Assembly (NCBI RefSeq): GCF_905147045.1
Contig: NC_065898.1
Span: 12,524,001-12,588,000 of the forward strand
From: Nymphalis io
Taxonomy: Eukaryota; Arthropoda; Insecta; Lepidoptera; Nymphalidae
DNA length: 64,000 bases
Reading direction: 5' to 3'
Position numbers and translations under genes: made by a program. The notes below the pieces were generated by a model. It was given only the letters and a program-made list of their open reading frames with translations, was not told where the DNA came from and did not search any database. The first letter of the stretch is position 1, and the number at the start of each line of letters is the position of its first letter. Below are positions 1 to 12,502 of this stretch, one piece after another.

Positions 1-101
1 ACCTAGAGGTCATTATCCCTTTGAATTTTCCTCGTGAGTCATCTAATCATGTACGTCGGTCATTGACCTTCTTATCTATATTTCGAAGGTACCTGTCTCA
101 C

Positions 102-253
102 CATTGTAAATTCCCGCCCGGCCTCGCCCGTCGGAGTATGTCTGCCGCCTCGCAGGAAGCGGATGCGACCCCTCCATTAGCAACGAGTTCTTAGCGGGCA
201 CTACGATGTGATCCTTTTCGTTTTCCGTTTCCTTCGCACAATTTCTCATGGCG
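102..253 (-). CDS. chico: chico exon 4, end of the PTB domain and start of the tail
   Basis: Acceptor ATTTTCAG before 253. The split codon with exon 3 is CAC, followed by AMRN, the usual end of the last PTB helix, then a polar Ser/Arg/Gly-rich linker (residues such as PLPARRQTYSDGRGRAG). The donor is taken after 102 (GTGAGA); one after 93 would add three codons in the same phase. The rest of the gene is outside the window. Confidence 0.75.
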
Positions 254-3200
254 CTGAAATTTTCAAATAATACATGATGACGTCATATTCTTTGGTTATT
301 TTTTTTTCGATATTATGATATGATAGCAATAATTTTTTTTTTAATTACAGGAATATATGATGTATGAAACATAAACCTAGCCACGTATATAGTACATAGA
401 TATTCGTGATGATAAATTTTAAATTCAGAACATAAAATGAGGAGCAACTATATGCAGGAAATTTTATAGTGCTACCTGCAGTTAAAGTAATAAAACGGAG
501 GTCCCATAGACCGATGGGATGCCGATTCTACCCGGAAGGAGATGCACCACACATGATGCGCGCTTGCGCTTTCCGGGACATGGGATACAACACCTAAGAT
601 CCGAGCTATTATTGAGAATAAATTGACAGGAATACTCAAAAAAAAAATACATTGGTGCGACCCGGTATGATAATCCGACACGACCTCTTTTTTCGACCTG
701 TTTGACAGCTGAACAGGATAGTCCACAGACCCAAGGTTTATAAAAATATTGTTATCCTTAATTTTTTGTTCCTTTGTTATAATTATAACGTGATATATTA
801 TGATTTAACCATTTGCGGTTGTGGAAATTTAATTAGTTCATGTTTTATATTGCCGCCTTTATGAGGTCCGCCATTATTACAGAGTAAAAATCTAGTACGT
901 GTAGCTATAAATAAAAAGCGAGATGGAAATATTTTTATAAGCAACAAAATACCTAAAATGCAAAAAAAACGAAAGTTTTCGACTAACAATAATAAACATT
1001 ATCAAAACAAACGTCCTCATAGAATCCCTACAATTAAGCCAATTTAGGAACCATTTAAATTTCCGAGTTAAAAATCGTCTATGTACCCAAAATATACAAG
1101 ATCATTTATAGCGAGTTTTCAACTATAAACTCATCTATCCTCTACATAGATAACAATAACGTATTATATAAAGTACTGATGAAGATTGGAAACAAACAAT
1201 AAACGAAGATATTTCTTTATAGCAATGAGATTCGAAGATCAACGAATAAAAAATGTGTTGTGGTAAAGACATGTCAAATTGGTCGTTCGTCAAAAGTTTT
1301 GAACGAAAAAATTAACGGAAAATATCGATCACTTGTAAATAAACTACGAAAATTTTCCACTGATCTTTCGTACGTCACGTGACATATCGAATGTCTTGTA
1401 ATTTCTGAACGGATTCTGCAATCTTAATATATTTTTTTATAAGGCGGCAAATAAGGGCTCGTTGCCATTTTAAGGATATATATGTAATTCATACGCTGGT
1501 CTAGCACCTAATTTAGAAGATACTAAAGTTCTGAGCTCGTATACCGCATTGGGGCCATAAAAATGTTTGGTGTTAATTACGTCAACTTTTAGGCAGCTAG
1601 GAAATTTAAAGTTTACGGTGTTCAGCTCCCATAACACCCAAGTCCCATTGTACTATGAGAGTGAAAGAATAAAGTGCGCACCTGCGTTTGCAGCTCACAC
1701 TTGACCGGTATATTTCCTGTGCAATTGGCTAGTCTAGTTATGGTCAGGAGGACGTTAGTTTGAAAACTCACTGATATATTGTAGAGTGCATGCTTTGAGC
1801 GATGTTCGAGTCGTCTGAATGCATCCACAGCTCACCCGCTCCCGTCGCCGTCTGTCGACCCACCTCCATATAGAAGAAACACTCGGAATCTCCGCACCTG
1901 GTATAAATATAAGGGACGTTTCATGAACAATTTGAAAAATAGACCGCGGTCTATGTGAACTAGCGAGGGTCAGAGACGAGTTTTAGCAAGATATAAGCAT
2001 TCATATTTATTAATAATTAAAACTCTATCATCGCATAGGTTTGAAAAAATAAATACCACATACTATGTCTTGGAATCATGATGGTATTTTACATATTCTT
2101 CAACTGAGAAAAACGACTCACGAAGTTCATGTGTGCTCTATTTTTACACGAAATTCGGTAGCGGTACCTCTACTCTTCGGTAACTTCTAGTTACTCTAAG
2201 AACATAATCAAACTTAATACAATCAGTTTACGTAAATTATGAGAGGGAAAGAGAGAAATGATTTATTTCGTGTTCGGCATTGAAATAAAATTCATTTTAA
2301 AATATTTCACATACCAATAAAATTTACCAGTTTGTCTCGTCACCAGAACCAAGTATGGAAATAATTTAGTTATATCGATTGTGTGGAACTGATTTAAAAT
2401 ACAGTTGCAAAATCGACCCACGCATACTCTAAATAGGTAAAGATAAAATAAATGCAATGTAATATGTGATTACATCAGTACTTGTAGTATTGTTGTGTTC
2501 TGATTTGAAGGGTGAGTGAGCCAGTGTAATTACAGGCACAAGGGACATAACATCTTAGTTCCCAAGGTCGGTGGCGCATTGCTGATGTAAGCGATGGTAA
2601 GAATTTCTCACAATGCCAATATCTATGGGCGTTGGTGACCACTTACCATCAGGTGGCCCATACGCTCGTCCGCCTTCCTATTCTATAAAAAAAATGTGAT
2701 TACAATACAACACTGTAAATATTACTAGTAAAGAAGACACGAATCATTATTTATTGTTTTTAACGGCGACAATCTGCTGATAAGCATTTCTCTGTTTTAC
2801 ACGAAAACATATTTTCAACAAACAAAAATCATCATCAATATGACATAGCGGTATAGATGATTACGTTGCTAAATAATAGAACTCATCGTACATTTATTCA
2901 ATATATATTTTTTAAGTACCAACTTCCATCATTTTGTAACGTATTATAATATCCCTTATAATATAATCGATCTATTGGAAATGCTCTTGTGGGTAGAACA
3001 TATGAATCTCAACTAAACACCGTAGCGTTTTCGTGGTGGTGGTAGGTCTTTGTGCAAGCTCGTCTAGGTAGGTACCACCCACTCATCAGATATTCTACCG
3101 CAAAACAGCAATACTTGATATTGTTGTGTTCCGGTTTGAAGGGTGAGTGAGCCAGTGTAATTACAGACACAAGGGACATAAAATCTTAGTTCCCAAGGTT

Positions 3201-6200
3201 GGTGGCGCATTGGATATGTAAGCGATGGTTGACATTTTTTACAATGCCAATGTCTAAGAGCGTTGGTGACCACTTACCATCAGGTGGCCCATATGCTCGT
3301 CCGCCTTCCTATTCTATATAAAAAAAAAAAATACTTAATTAAATTATAATTCATATCGGAATAACTTGCATGTGTCGGGTGAAATTCTATCACATATGTA
3401 TATCCATTGAATTAAGCTTCAAGCTTCATCGATTCAGTTATATGATAGCTTGGTATAATTAAAATAATAGTTCAAACAAATTAAATATCAAAGACGCGTT
3501 GTTTTTACTACATCTCAAGGATAATTGTGGATTTACACTTACAAATAATAAAGGATGATCCCTTCTCACTTACCTTCTAATATTCTTCAAAGAATATTCG
3601 ACTCGCTCCTGTATGTCAAGATTACTGATCACGTTGTTCTGACTCTTGATCTTGACAAGGGTGAGCGTCTTGTCGGTGAGGCAGAGGTTGTATAGACCCT
3701 GGATGTTCTTGGACGCACCCAAGCCTTTCTTCTGTACGTTCACTTGCCACACGTGCTCTGTAAAAGCGTTTAACATATTATATATTTAAAAAAAAAGGTT
3801 TTATTAAACGTGCTTAAACGTATATAGTATATTGTATTGTTGACAACTGGTTTTAAAACCTATTGAAAGATTTAATAACGTTGAAGCAAAATTTATAAGA
3901 ACTATTAATAAAATGGATGGGTTATAAGAACTATAAAAAAATATTTTAATAATTAGAATCCATAATTAGTATATTTTTAGTCGTGTTCATGTCGAATTAG
4001 ATTTGCGTTTATTAGTTGGTTTTATTTTTCTTGTAAAAAATTTTTAATCTTTCAACTTCGAGTGGTAAATAAGTTAACCTTCCTCATGAACCACTTCGCC
4101 CATTGACGAAAACTGTGAAAGTGGTCACCACCGCCCATTAAAATTGGTGCTATATTGCGGTGCTGACCATGGGGATTAAGTTATGTATTTCGCGCCTGTA
4201 ATTACACTGGCTCACTCCCCTTTCGGGGGTAACACAGTAATACAGATCATGGCTGTTTGGCGATAAAAGCGATAAACTTTGGTGGTAGGGCTTTGTTGTG
4301 TGAAAGCCGTCCTTAACTCATTAACCATTTTGTAATTAACCAGTTCTTTAACCAGTTCGAAATTAATATAATCTTAAATGCAGGTAAATAAGTTTAAAAG
4401 TTCAAAGTTTTCTTAATACTTAATCCAATTAGTTATCTGCACTGCTGTATTTAACGTTTTTAGTTACTTATCAGTACCAATGAATAATTAGTATCGGTCT
4501 AACGAAGCAATAGTTTAACAATTAACTAAAGTATTTTTATTAGTCACAAGCGAATGCCGCCATGCGTTGCTGTCCGTGCCTTTTAGAAAAATGCCTACTA
4601 GTTGCACCACCTATAAGGTTGTTTTTTTTTAAATATAAAATAGGATGGTGAACAGGTAGATGGACCTGATGATAAATAGTCATCATCGCTCATGGACATT
4701 GGCGCTGTAAGAGATATTAACCATTCGTTACATCGCCAATGCGCCACCAAACTGGGGCACTAAGATATAATATCCCTTATGTCTGTAGTTACACTGGCTC
4801 ATTCACCAGTACTAAGTATTGCTGTTCGGTGAGATGGGTGGGTGGTACCTACCCAGACGGGCTTTGTGTAAATAAAAATAATCATTAATACACACGGGAG
4901 CTAATGTTTATACTTTTATGATATTGTAAATAAATTTTTAGTGCTGTGAACTATCGATGGCAACGTTTTCCGATTTGCCTGTGTACATTTTTCTGACACA
5001 GGGTTTACCCTCGTGGTGAGCATTAATCTCGATTGCGTAATATCTATATATACATATTGATAATACTTAGTAATGCCGGCGTCTTCAATCGCTTGAACAT
5101 TCGATTAAGATTTTATGTGCTACACTTGATTCACACTATAATGTCCGTTAGCAACCAAAATGAGGAGGAATTTTTCTTAAATAAACAATAGAATATCTTC
5201 TGTATACAGGAGTAACCCACAAAACACAACTGAATTAACCTACCCACAGCCGCGATTTTGCCTGTGTATCATTCCAGAAAAAAATCATGTTGTAAAAAAT
5301 ATTTTTCCCTTTAATAGCGAACAAAGCAAGAAACACATCCAAATATAATAGACTTACTATTATTATTATTAACTGTTGACAACTTTTACAATTATACAGT
5401 TCACAAACAGGCTATGCTACGTTACAATTTTATTCTATGTATCGTCTACTTTATTTTAGCAATCATTACAATGCTGGTATGGCATTATGCTTTTTCAATT
5501 GCACTCGGGTTTTTTTACTAGATCCATATTTGTATACTTATGCGATTTTCGTCTTTATATCCTAAATACTGAGCGGATTTGAAAATACCTTGCATTTGTC
5601 CTGGAAATTTACGAACCCGCATTTGAGCAGCGTGGTGGAATAAGCTCCAAACCTTCTACTCAAAAAAGGGAGAGGAGGCTTTAGCCCAGCAGTGGGGCAT
5701 ACACAGGCTGTTACTGTCCTGGAAAACTGTCTTATACTATATTGACCGGGAAATTCGTGCCGCGTCAAGTACAAATATATTCGTAGTCTTTATTTTATTT
5801 TACGCCAAATTATTGAATAATAAAAAGAAACCTCGCTCGGTTACTTTCGACGGTTCTTCCTCAGGTCCAAATTATTTCCGGCGTTTGATTTAAGACAGTC
5901 AACCCGCAAGTGTAACTCTTCTATGGTGAATACCGATTTTGGCTTTAAATCGATCGAAAACAATATTTTCATTATCGTATTCATATGTATACAATTAGAT
6001 AAGTATTATTTTGCTCCTTAACGAATATACTTTCATCTATTATAACATATTTTTATACATAAATGAAAAAAAATTTCGCCCGCATTTTTGGAAGAGGGAA
6101 GATCAGATATTAGGAATAAAAATCCTAGGCTAGGCTTCCTTGGAGTTCAAGCTTACTTCATATCAAATTTCATTAAAATTGGTTTAGTGGCTTAGTCGTG

Positions 6201-9200
6201 ACAACGTAACAGACAGACATATTTACTGTCGCATTTATAATTTTTGTATAGATTATTTTCCTCCTTAACAAATATACTTGTAATCTTTTACAACGTATTT
6301 ATGTACATACATGCGTCATGCGATATTTTATCCATCGTTTGTTATTTTCAAACCTCTATCAATGCCAACAACCAAACTTAAAATATATATTTTAAGTTAT
6401 TTAATTACGACGCGCCACCTACCATATACCCTATCCCAATAGGAATAGGAGTAAAGGTAAACAACCGTCGATTTACAAATTGCATGCGATTTGCTAATTA
6501 TTCTGCTGTATTACACACTATAATTAACTACAGGCACAAGGGACATAAAATCTTAGTTCCCAAGGTTGGTGGCGCATTGGCTATAAGCGATGGTTGACAT
6601 TTCTTACAATGCCAATGTCTAAGGGCGTTTGGTGACCACTTACCATCAGGTGGCCCATATGCTCGTCCACCTTCCTATTCTATAAAAATATATATATATA
6701 TATAAACAGTTCTTGTATTTTACTTATAAACACACTAATTTAAATTTCGAAGTTTCGATTACAACTTCGCGAACATAGAAAACGCAATTTTTTCGCGAAT
6801 CCATAGTGAATATCATAGATAATTCAAGATCTCGACCAATTATATCGCGTCAATCTCGTTTCAAAGTTGTTTGGGCGTGTTTACTCTTGTTATGGTTGGA
6901 ATTGGCTATAGGTACTAACTTCTTATATCAGTAACCGAAATGCCTGTTATTAATCTGAATTATAATAATATCCCGGGACATTTTTCACACACGGCCATCT
7001 GATCCCAAATTAAGCTTGTACAAAGCTTTTGCTATGGAAACCAGACAACTGATATACTACATATTCTACTTTTCTTTTGTAAATACATACTTATATAGAT
7101 AATTACACCCAGACTCAGGACAAACAGACATGTTCATGCACACAAATGTCTGTCCTGGGTGGGAATCGAACCCACAACCTTCGGCGTGAAAGGCAAGTGT
7201 CTACCAACCACGCCAACCGGCTCGTCAAATTGTTTTACAAGGACCTACCAAGTACAAAAAATTATATAATAAAAATACATATTCCATTCGATTAACTCTT
7301 GTAGGTATTTTAAATAATAATTCCATACGAACAAAATTGTCAGCAACGAGTCTTGTTATTATTATGAAACCAATTTGCTAAGACTAATAAAGCTCATTAT
7401 AAGATATAATAATTAACTAATTATTTTTTAATGATTAAATAATAATATTAATAACAACTAATGAAGTAATTAAAAATATGTCTAATATGTTTTCATAGAA
7501 TTTGAATGATAATATAAAATCTCCCGAAACCCGGACCAAAGCCAAGAAAAGTATCAAAAATATATTCACTTGAACTAAAAATTTAAAATCATAAGTTGTT
7601 TTTAATACATTTTGTATTTATATTATTACTAGAACGAACCATATCTATATAACATAACACAATTATATATAACAGGAAAAAATAACCTAATCATATCAAA
7701 TCGTCATAAAATTCACAATCGTGTCGAATAAAATCTATACGTTCGCGGGACTTCCCAGTTTCGTAGGATACATAAATAATATCTAACGTATGGAGTGGTA
7801 TAGTTTGAAATCACCATAACAAAAAGCAAATTTTGAACTTTATGAAAGAGGCCATAAAGGTTATTATTGTTCAAAGTCAAGTTCAATGTCGTTATAAAAG
7901 TAGGCGGCACGAATTTTATTGGTTAAAATGTTCTACGAAAGTTTTCTTTTTTTTTTATTTTAGTAATAAAAATTACAAAGAAATGTTTTGCTTTTATCTT
8001 AAAAACTAAAGGTACAACAGATTCCATACAATGTTATGTGACATATGTATTTTTAAATTGAGTTCCTGTGAAATATTCTCAAAATTATTAACAATACATA
8101 ATATAATAAATAAATCTCATAACAACTCCAATACAAGTACAAGGCTATACAAACAATTTGAATGACTAACAATATAATAAAATAAAAAAAAATGGTTTTT
8201 ATTATACTGACTTATTATGTTTCTATTAATTTAAAAAAAAAACCCAAAAAATAAATGCTTTAGTACAAATTTACTGTCAAATGATGTCAAATGTCAAATG
8301 ATCTGTCATAATGATCATAATAGAAGTTTATTCACATTATCTAAGTACAATCAAGAGGTCAATGACATGGCTGCCTTGAGATCTCTGAGAGTATGTTTCC
8401 ATCATATTATGACTTATTGATTCCACATAAAACCAAATTTAAAGGGATATAGCTGCATACTATTTAATTATGATCGATATTAGTATGTATATATTTAATA
8501 AACTTGTAAAAGTTATAAAGTAAAATGTAACTTTTTACAAGAATTTATATTATGTATGATATTATTGGATTATAATGGATTTAATTCATTATATAATGGG
8601 TAATGTTATTTGATTGGTAATCTCATTTTCACTATGGGATATAGATTATATGATATACGATGAAAAGATGTCTTTACACAAAAATTCTAACAGGATCAAT
8701 ACAACAAACAGCTATTTACTTTTAACAAAATAAATAATATATACAAGATTACTTTTAATATATAAATCGTTATAAATTGCTAAATTTTTATTACACCTAT
8801 GTTTTGATAAGCCTAGATGACCCAGTGAATTGTACATATGGATCATAACCAAAGATTATGAGTTGAAATCTAAACGAGCATCATTTCATTGAATTTTCAT
8901 GTGCATTATTTATTTATATATCTTCAATTTGGTGAAGTAAACTACATTATTGCATAAAACGTGCATGTTTAGACACATAAGTATCTAATAACCAGCATTG
9001 GCACAAGATAAATAAACTGCAAACTATTTTATGAGTGTGATTTTGTTCAGCCTCTCGTAATCTAAGGGTGTATTACTTTAAAGTTACAATTTATCATTTT
9101 CTCATATATATTTGACAACATACAATTGCATTCCTTAACATTCCAAAGTCATACATAAGTACTATATAGATATAAGTACTGAATAAACAACAATTACATA

Positions 9201-10776
9201 TTGTTTGCATGTAATTAATTTCAATGTTTGGGTGTCATTATTAAAAAACTGCATGATAATTGCTTTGTTTTTGTCCTGATGTGAGTCATATGCTTTTGCA
9301 AATAACAATACATATTTACAATAATAAGGAATTTAGGTAAATAATTTGGTAAATTAACTGATAAACATTCCTTCATTAGCTCTTTGCTCATTATACATTT
9401 AAAGTATGTTTATCTAACAGAACAACAAGTAATAAGTCTGTAATGCATATTGAGCTATCTCACCCAAAAATATCTCTAGATGCAATTCATATCCACATTT
9501 TCAATCACCCACTCACTTTAATAAACTTAATAATCTTTGGTATTGTGTATTGTGTATTTAGGTTATAATCAAAAGACTTCATATGGAAGTCTTTTGATTA
9601 TAACCTAAATATTATAAATTTTTCAAAGTACATGGAGATTTTTTTATGCAATATATTTATTCAAACTGAAAAAAACGTCACCATGACACTATTATCATAT
9701 TTTTTATATATAACAATTTTTTTTAGTATTATTAGTCTTGTACCACCGCAGTTTCTAGTGAACAATTTGTATAAAAATTTACACATCAATGTGTATAAAC
9801 ATTATTATGTGTATTATAAAAAAATAAAAATAGACTGAAAAATTTAATTACTCATAAAAATATTTGTTCTTCTAAAAGTAATTATATGTATCTTTACCAG
9901 TTCCTTTAAACTTATTTAGTTTTTCTTAGATTTTAGTTATAAATATACAACAATAATAATCAGTCTGACCGCCCCTCTCAATATTTTTTGATGGAAAATA
10001 GATTTAATTTTAAAATAATTATTGAGATATCACAATTTCTATACCACAAGCAAACTTTAAATTCTCATAGCCTTTAGATGTTATTTTGACATTATAATAT
10101 TAGATAGCGAGTGAAAAATACTTTAAATATTTATATGAAAAACTTTTTTAATGTATAATAGGTATAAATTAAATGCATAATTACAATGTATTTTAACATG
10201 TTAACGAGTTATTCATTAATCAGTACTGTATGTATAAAAAACAAAAAAAAATTGTATATATCTAAATTTTGCACTATAATTTAATGATTTCCATATTTTT
10301 ATAGATAAGAGAAAAAAAACTCAAGATAAATTAATAAAAAACACTACAGTTAGAGCATACTATTTGCTGCAATCCACTATTCTATAAATAAATAGTTTAT
10401 CAGACTTACGTATGGGGTGGAGTAGCTCCTCACTGGCATCATCAGACCTAAACTGCTTCAGGATAGCTGTAAGCCAAGCATGAAGATCAACTTCATTCTC
10501 AGCCACTATACACAATTGCTCTTCTTTAGTGAATAATGCTATCACATGCTTCTGTTTCAGGTCCAGCCTCCTGGTTATATTATAACAACTTTTTAGAGGC
10601 AGCACTCTACGTGGTGCTGCCCCAGAACGAAATTTCTTCTCAGACTCATAGTACTCCAGCCTGGCTGAACTTTCTGATGTCTCCGCCCGAAGTACGAAGT
10701 ACTTCTTCTTCATCGTTTTCAACTTCCGAAGGTGGCCTTGACGCACTACCGCGCCACCTTCTGCCATCGCAGCCAT
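102..10776 (-). CDS. chico: Insulin receptor substrate (chico/IRS), 5' part: PH and PTB domains; 3' part beyond left edge
   Basis: Adaptor that docks on the activated insulin receptor and passes the signal to PI3K and Grb2/Drk at the plasma membrane. Four minus-strand exons were read: 10410-10776, 3574-3757, 1772-1897 and 102-253. Introns have GT..AG ends and phases 1, 2, 2, so the exons join in frame for 276 codons plus one base. The first exon holds a PH domain (residues about 12-118). The next three hold an IRS-type PTB domain, with HVWQVNVQKKGLG, then LCLTDKTLTLVKI, then FFYMEVGRQTATGAGELWM and MHSTIY-H-AMR. The start at 10776 is supported by an in-frame TGA 18 bases upstream. The YxxM motifs expected for PI3K binding would lie past position 1. 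The last donor is uncertain: GTGAGA after 102 is preferred, and GTACCT after 93 keeps the same phase. Family identity is near certain. Confidence 0.9.
254..1771 (-). other. chico intron 3
   Basis: AT-rich intron between the third and fourth chico exons. No further coding segment, RNA gene or clear repeat was seen. Confidence 0.7.
1772..1897 (-). CDS. chico: chico exon 3, second part of the PTB domain
   Basis: A 126-base exon too short to stand out as an ORF. Acceptor ATACCAG before 1897, donor GTGAGT after 1772. In phase with exon 2 it reads R-CGDSECFFYMEVGRQ, then ATGAGELWMHSDDSNIAQ and SMHSTIY, matching the conserved CGHxDxFFFMEVGR...GELWMQ...NIAQNMH block of IRS PTB domains. Both splice phases fit the neighbouring exons. 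Confidence 0.88.
2486..2695 (+). mobile_element. SINE-like repeat (family B), 5'-truncated
   Basis: From TTGTTGTGTTCTGATTTGAA to the A run after TTCCTATTCTATA. Confidence 0.75.
3031..3334 (+). mobile_element. SINE-like interspersed repeat (family B), longest copy
   Basis: Starts near GGTGGTGGTAGGTCTTTGTG; contains GTGTTCCGGTTTGAAGGGTG, GAGTGAGCCAGTGTAATTAC and ACTTACCATCAGGTGGCCCA; ends CCGCCTTCCTATTCTATA plus an A run. Non-coding. The A-rich end indicates retroposition. Origin (SINE or 3' end of a LINE) not settled. Confidence 0.75.
3574..3757 (-). CDS. chico: chico exon 2, first half of the PTB domain
   Basis: Acceptor TTTTACAG before 3757 and donor GTAAGT after 3574. The codon split with the PH exon reads CAG, giving HPI-Q-HVWQV. 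The residues HVWQVNVQKKGLGASKNIQG and LCLTDKTLTLVKIK are the signature of the IRS PTB domain, which binds NPxpY in the receptor juxtamembrane segment. The exon leaves phase 2. Confidence 0.9.
4118..4262 (-). mobile_element. SINE-like repeat (family B), decayed
   Basis: Antisense fragment with GTAATTACACTGGCTCACTC. Confidence 0.6.
4640..4870 (-). mobile_element. SINE-like repeat (family B)
   Basis: Antisense copy with TTACATCGCCAATGCGCCAC and GGGTGGTACCTACCCAGACG. Confidence 0.7.
5604..5725 (+). mobile_element. SINE (family A), 3' fragment
   Basis: GAGCAGCGTGGTGGAATAAG to CAGGCTGTTACTG, in chico intron 1. Confidence 0.75.
6070..6256 (-). mobile_element. LINE/SINE 3'-end repeat (family D), decayed
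   Basis: Antisense copy: TTTCGCCCGC at the left, CCTAGGCTAGGCTTCCTTGG, CAAATTTCATTAAAATTGGT, and GCATTTATAATTTTTGTATA at the right. Confidence 0.6.
6530..6690 (+). mobile_element. SINE-like repeat (family B), 5'-truncated
   Basis: ACAGGCACAAGGGACATAAA to TTCCTATTCTATAAAAA followed by a TA run (6684-6702). Confidence 0.75.
6975..7227 (-). mobile_element. tRNA-derived SINE (family C)
   Basis: The inverse strand reads GCCGGTTGGCGTGGTTGGTA with an A box and GGTTCGATTCCCACCC with a B box, followed by GGACAGACATTTGTGTGCAT and a shared tail. It looks like a tRNA gene in its first 75 bases but carries a common 175-base body. Confidence 0.8.
9556..9610. repeat. Perfect hairpin, 25-bp arms and 5-base loop
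   Basis: Left arm 9556-9580, loop ATATG, right arm 9586-9610, fully complementary. Located in chico intron 1. Confidence 0.95.
10410..10776 (-). CDS. chico: chico first coding exon, PH domain
   Basis: 122 codons plus one base. It begins MAAMAEGG and continues with a typical PH beta-sheet core (VVRQGHLRKLKTMKKKYFVL, then EYYESEKKFRSG) and the closing helix around DLHAWLTAILKQF. The donor is a near-consensus GTAAGT directly after 10410, so the open frame beyond it (to 10360) is intronic. The PH domain binds phosphoinositides and recruits the adaptor to the membrane. The intron that follows is about 6.65 kb. Confidence 0.92.
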
Positions 10777-12502
10777 GTCAGCGCCTCCGCATCAGCACTG
10801 GCACAAACACGACGGATAACCTTGAAGTTGTTTACGCACTGTGATGAAAGTCACTCGTCTCACCGTCGACGCGACTAAAAATACGTACTATCTCTTTTCA
10901 ATAGTGCGTAAATAGTAAAGCGCTCGACAAATCGAACGGCGTAACTAATTCGCGTTCGGGCAAGTCTTGCAGGCGCCATATGACTGTTTAAATCAAACCA
11001 CTATGATCCACGAACGAGATAACGGCAATAACTTCGCAGCAATGCGGTGCAAATATCAAAATACAACAACAAACGCTTTTCAATCCATAATTTGGTACGC
11101 TCGCTATTACACTCGGTCATTCACAGATACACGAGTTTAGAAAGAGATAAAATCATTCATAGTAAACGTAATCCGCACGCCCTTCCGTAGGAACGCAGGG
11201 CATGGAAGTCACGCCGTGGTCATGCCTCCGTGCGACATCAAAACAATCAATTTTACGCGCTATTCTGCACTCTTGCAAAACCATATAGTTTCGAGAAATG
11301 AAACAATCAATTTAGACGAAATCGTTTTTATGTTATGCACTTGATTTATAAAACTCCTGTATTTGCGCGTCGTTTTTTATTGGTTCCTCGCTATTGCGTG
11401 TCATTTATTCGAACGACGATTACGAGAAAATAGTGCCGTAATGATCGGATACACTGACCAACATACTAATGGAATTAAGTGATCGCCTTTATACTTCTAT
11501 ATTAACATTTTTTTATTATAATATATATATATATATAATATAATTAAAATAACGTAAATATCATTTATTACAAAACATTAAGGATTTACTATCAATATGT
11601 TTTGTTTACTAAATTTCAAATAAAGTCTTAAAACAAATAAAATAGAATATTAAAATTTATATTTTCATAAATTACATATTATGTTTGATTGCTGTTATTA
11701 TTAAATTATTTGTATTGTTTGACATTCAATATTTAATTGATGAATGAAAACTTGTATCCGAATTACTATTTCAATATTTTATCATTGACAACACTTCCTA
11801 AATATGTCGTCCTCTTTTGTGTCCGTCATTCATTCATTCATTTACTTGCTAAAAAAGGTAGAGAACAGAAACGGGAAATGTTGGCAAATTAGTACTGATA
11901 AATACGTGTAATAGTTTTGTTTTCTTATTTGAGCTTATAATTATTATAAAAACTGCGTGGTATTCATATTTGGTTTAAAGGCTCGCGTAATAAGCGATCT
12001 GTTTACATTGTGAAAAAGCATTAACTCCTTTGCCGTGAAAACCATATTCGAAGCGAAAGGACAGTTTTTGTGGCAATTTCGGTGTTTTGAATGTTCGGTG
12101 ATGGTATTTATGGACCGTATCGGTGTACAGTTATCAGATATCGGCGGGTGGCCAAGAAGTTTCTGGCATATCGTCGCATAATGTCGAATAGATTTCGTCC
12201 TGTGTAAACAGTAAAGTTGCAACAGTCTACCAACACTTGTGGTTTAGAAGTTTTGCAACCATCATTAGAGCGTGAAAACCGTGTCAAGCACTCTAGGAGA
12301 TTTGGATTTTATCAAAGAAAAAATAATAATAAAACAAATACAAGCACCTTCTTATTAGATCATATTTTTTGTTTAATTTCGAGACAATGGGACATAGAGT
12401 ATAATTGTGAAGGTATAGTGAAATGTTCAATTAATATCAAATATTTATTAAGTATTAAGTATTTTTTTTATAAAAAAGAAATAATATAATTTCAGACATA
12501 AT
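10777..12502. promoter_or_regulatory. Divergent 5' region between chico (left) and Dlg5 (right)
   Basis: The start codons of chico (minus) and Dlg5 (plus) are 1.7 kb apart and point away from each other. The interval must hold both 5' UTRs and promoters. 10800-11460 is less AT-rich than its surroundings and is probably the chico 5' UTR or promoter. A TTTCAG acceptor at 12491-12495, seven bases before the Dlg5 ATG, implies at least one noncoding Dlg5 leader exon further left. An AT dinucleotide run lies at 11519-11538. No TATA box or initiator could be assigned with confidence. Confidence 0.6.

Larger units (their letters stand above)
3758..10409 (-). other. chico intron 1, repeat-rich
   Basis: A 6.65 kb intron between the PH and PTB exons. 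It contains two antisense and one sense copy of the 3' SINE-like family, pieces of two tRNA-headed SINE families, a LINE/SINE 3'-end fragment and a 25-bp-arm hairpin, all listed separately. The rest (about 7.3-9.5 and 9.6-10.3 kb) is AT-rich with no coding signal found. Confidence 0.7.

Noticed and set aside
6975..7227. tRNA gene calls at tRNA-like heads (also 16376, 24700, 35163, 45918, 48040)
   Set aside because: Each head is attached to a shared repeat body and occurs in several copies, so these are SINEs rather than functional tRNA genes.
10536..10844. Plus-strand open frame of 102 codons
   Set aside because: It is antisense to the chico PH exon and shows no protein family features.
12217..12489. 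90-codon plus-strand frame before Dlg5
   Set aside because: Low-complexity Asn/Lys end, no family features, and it overlaps the probable Dlg5 leader intron.
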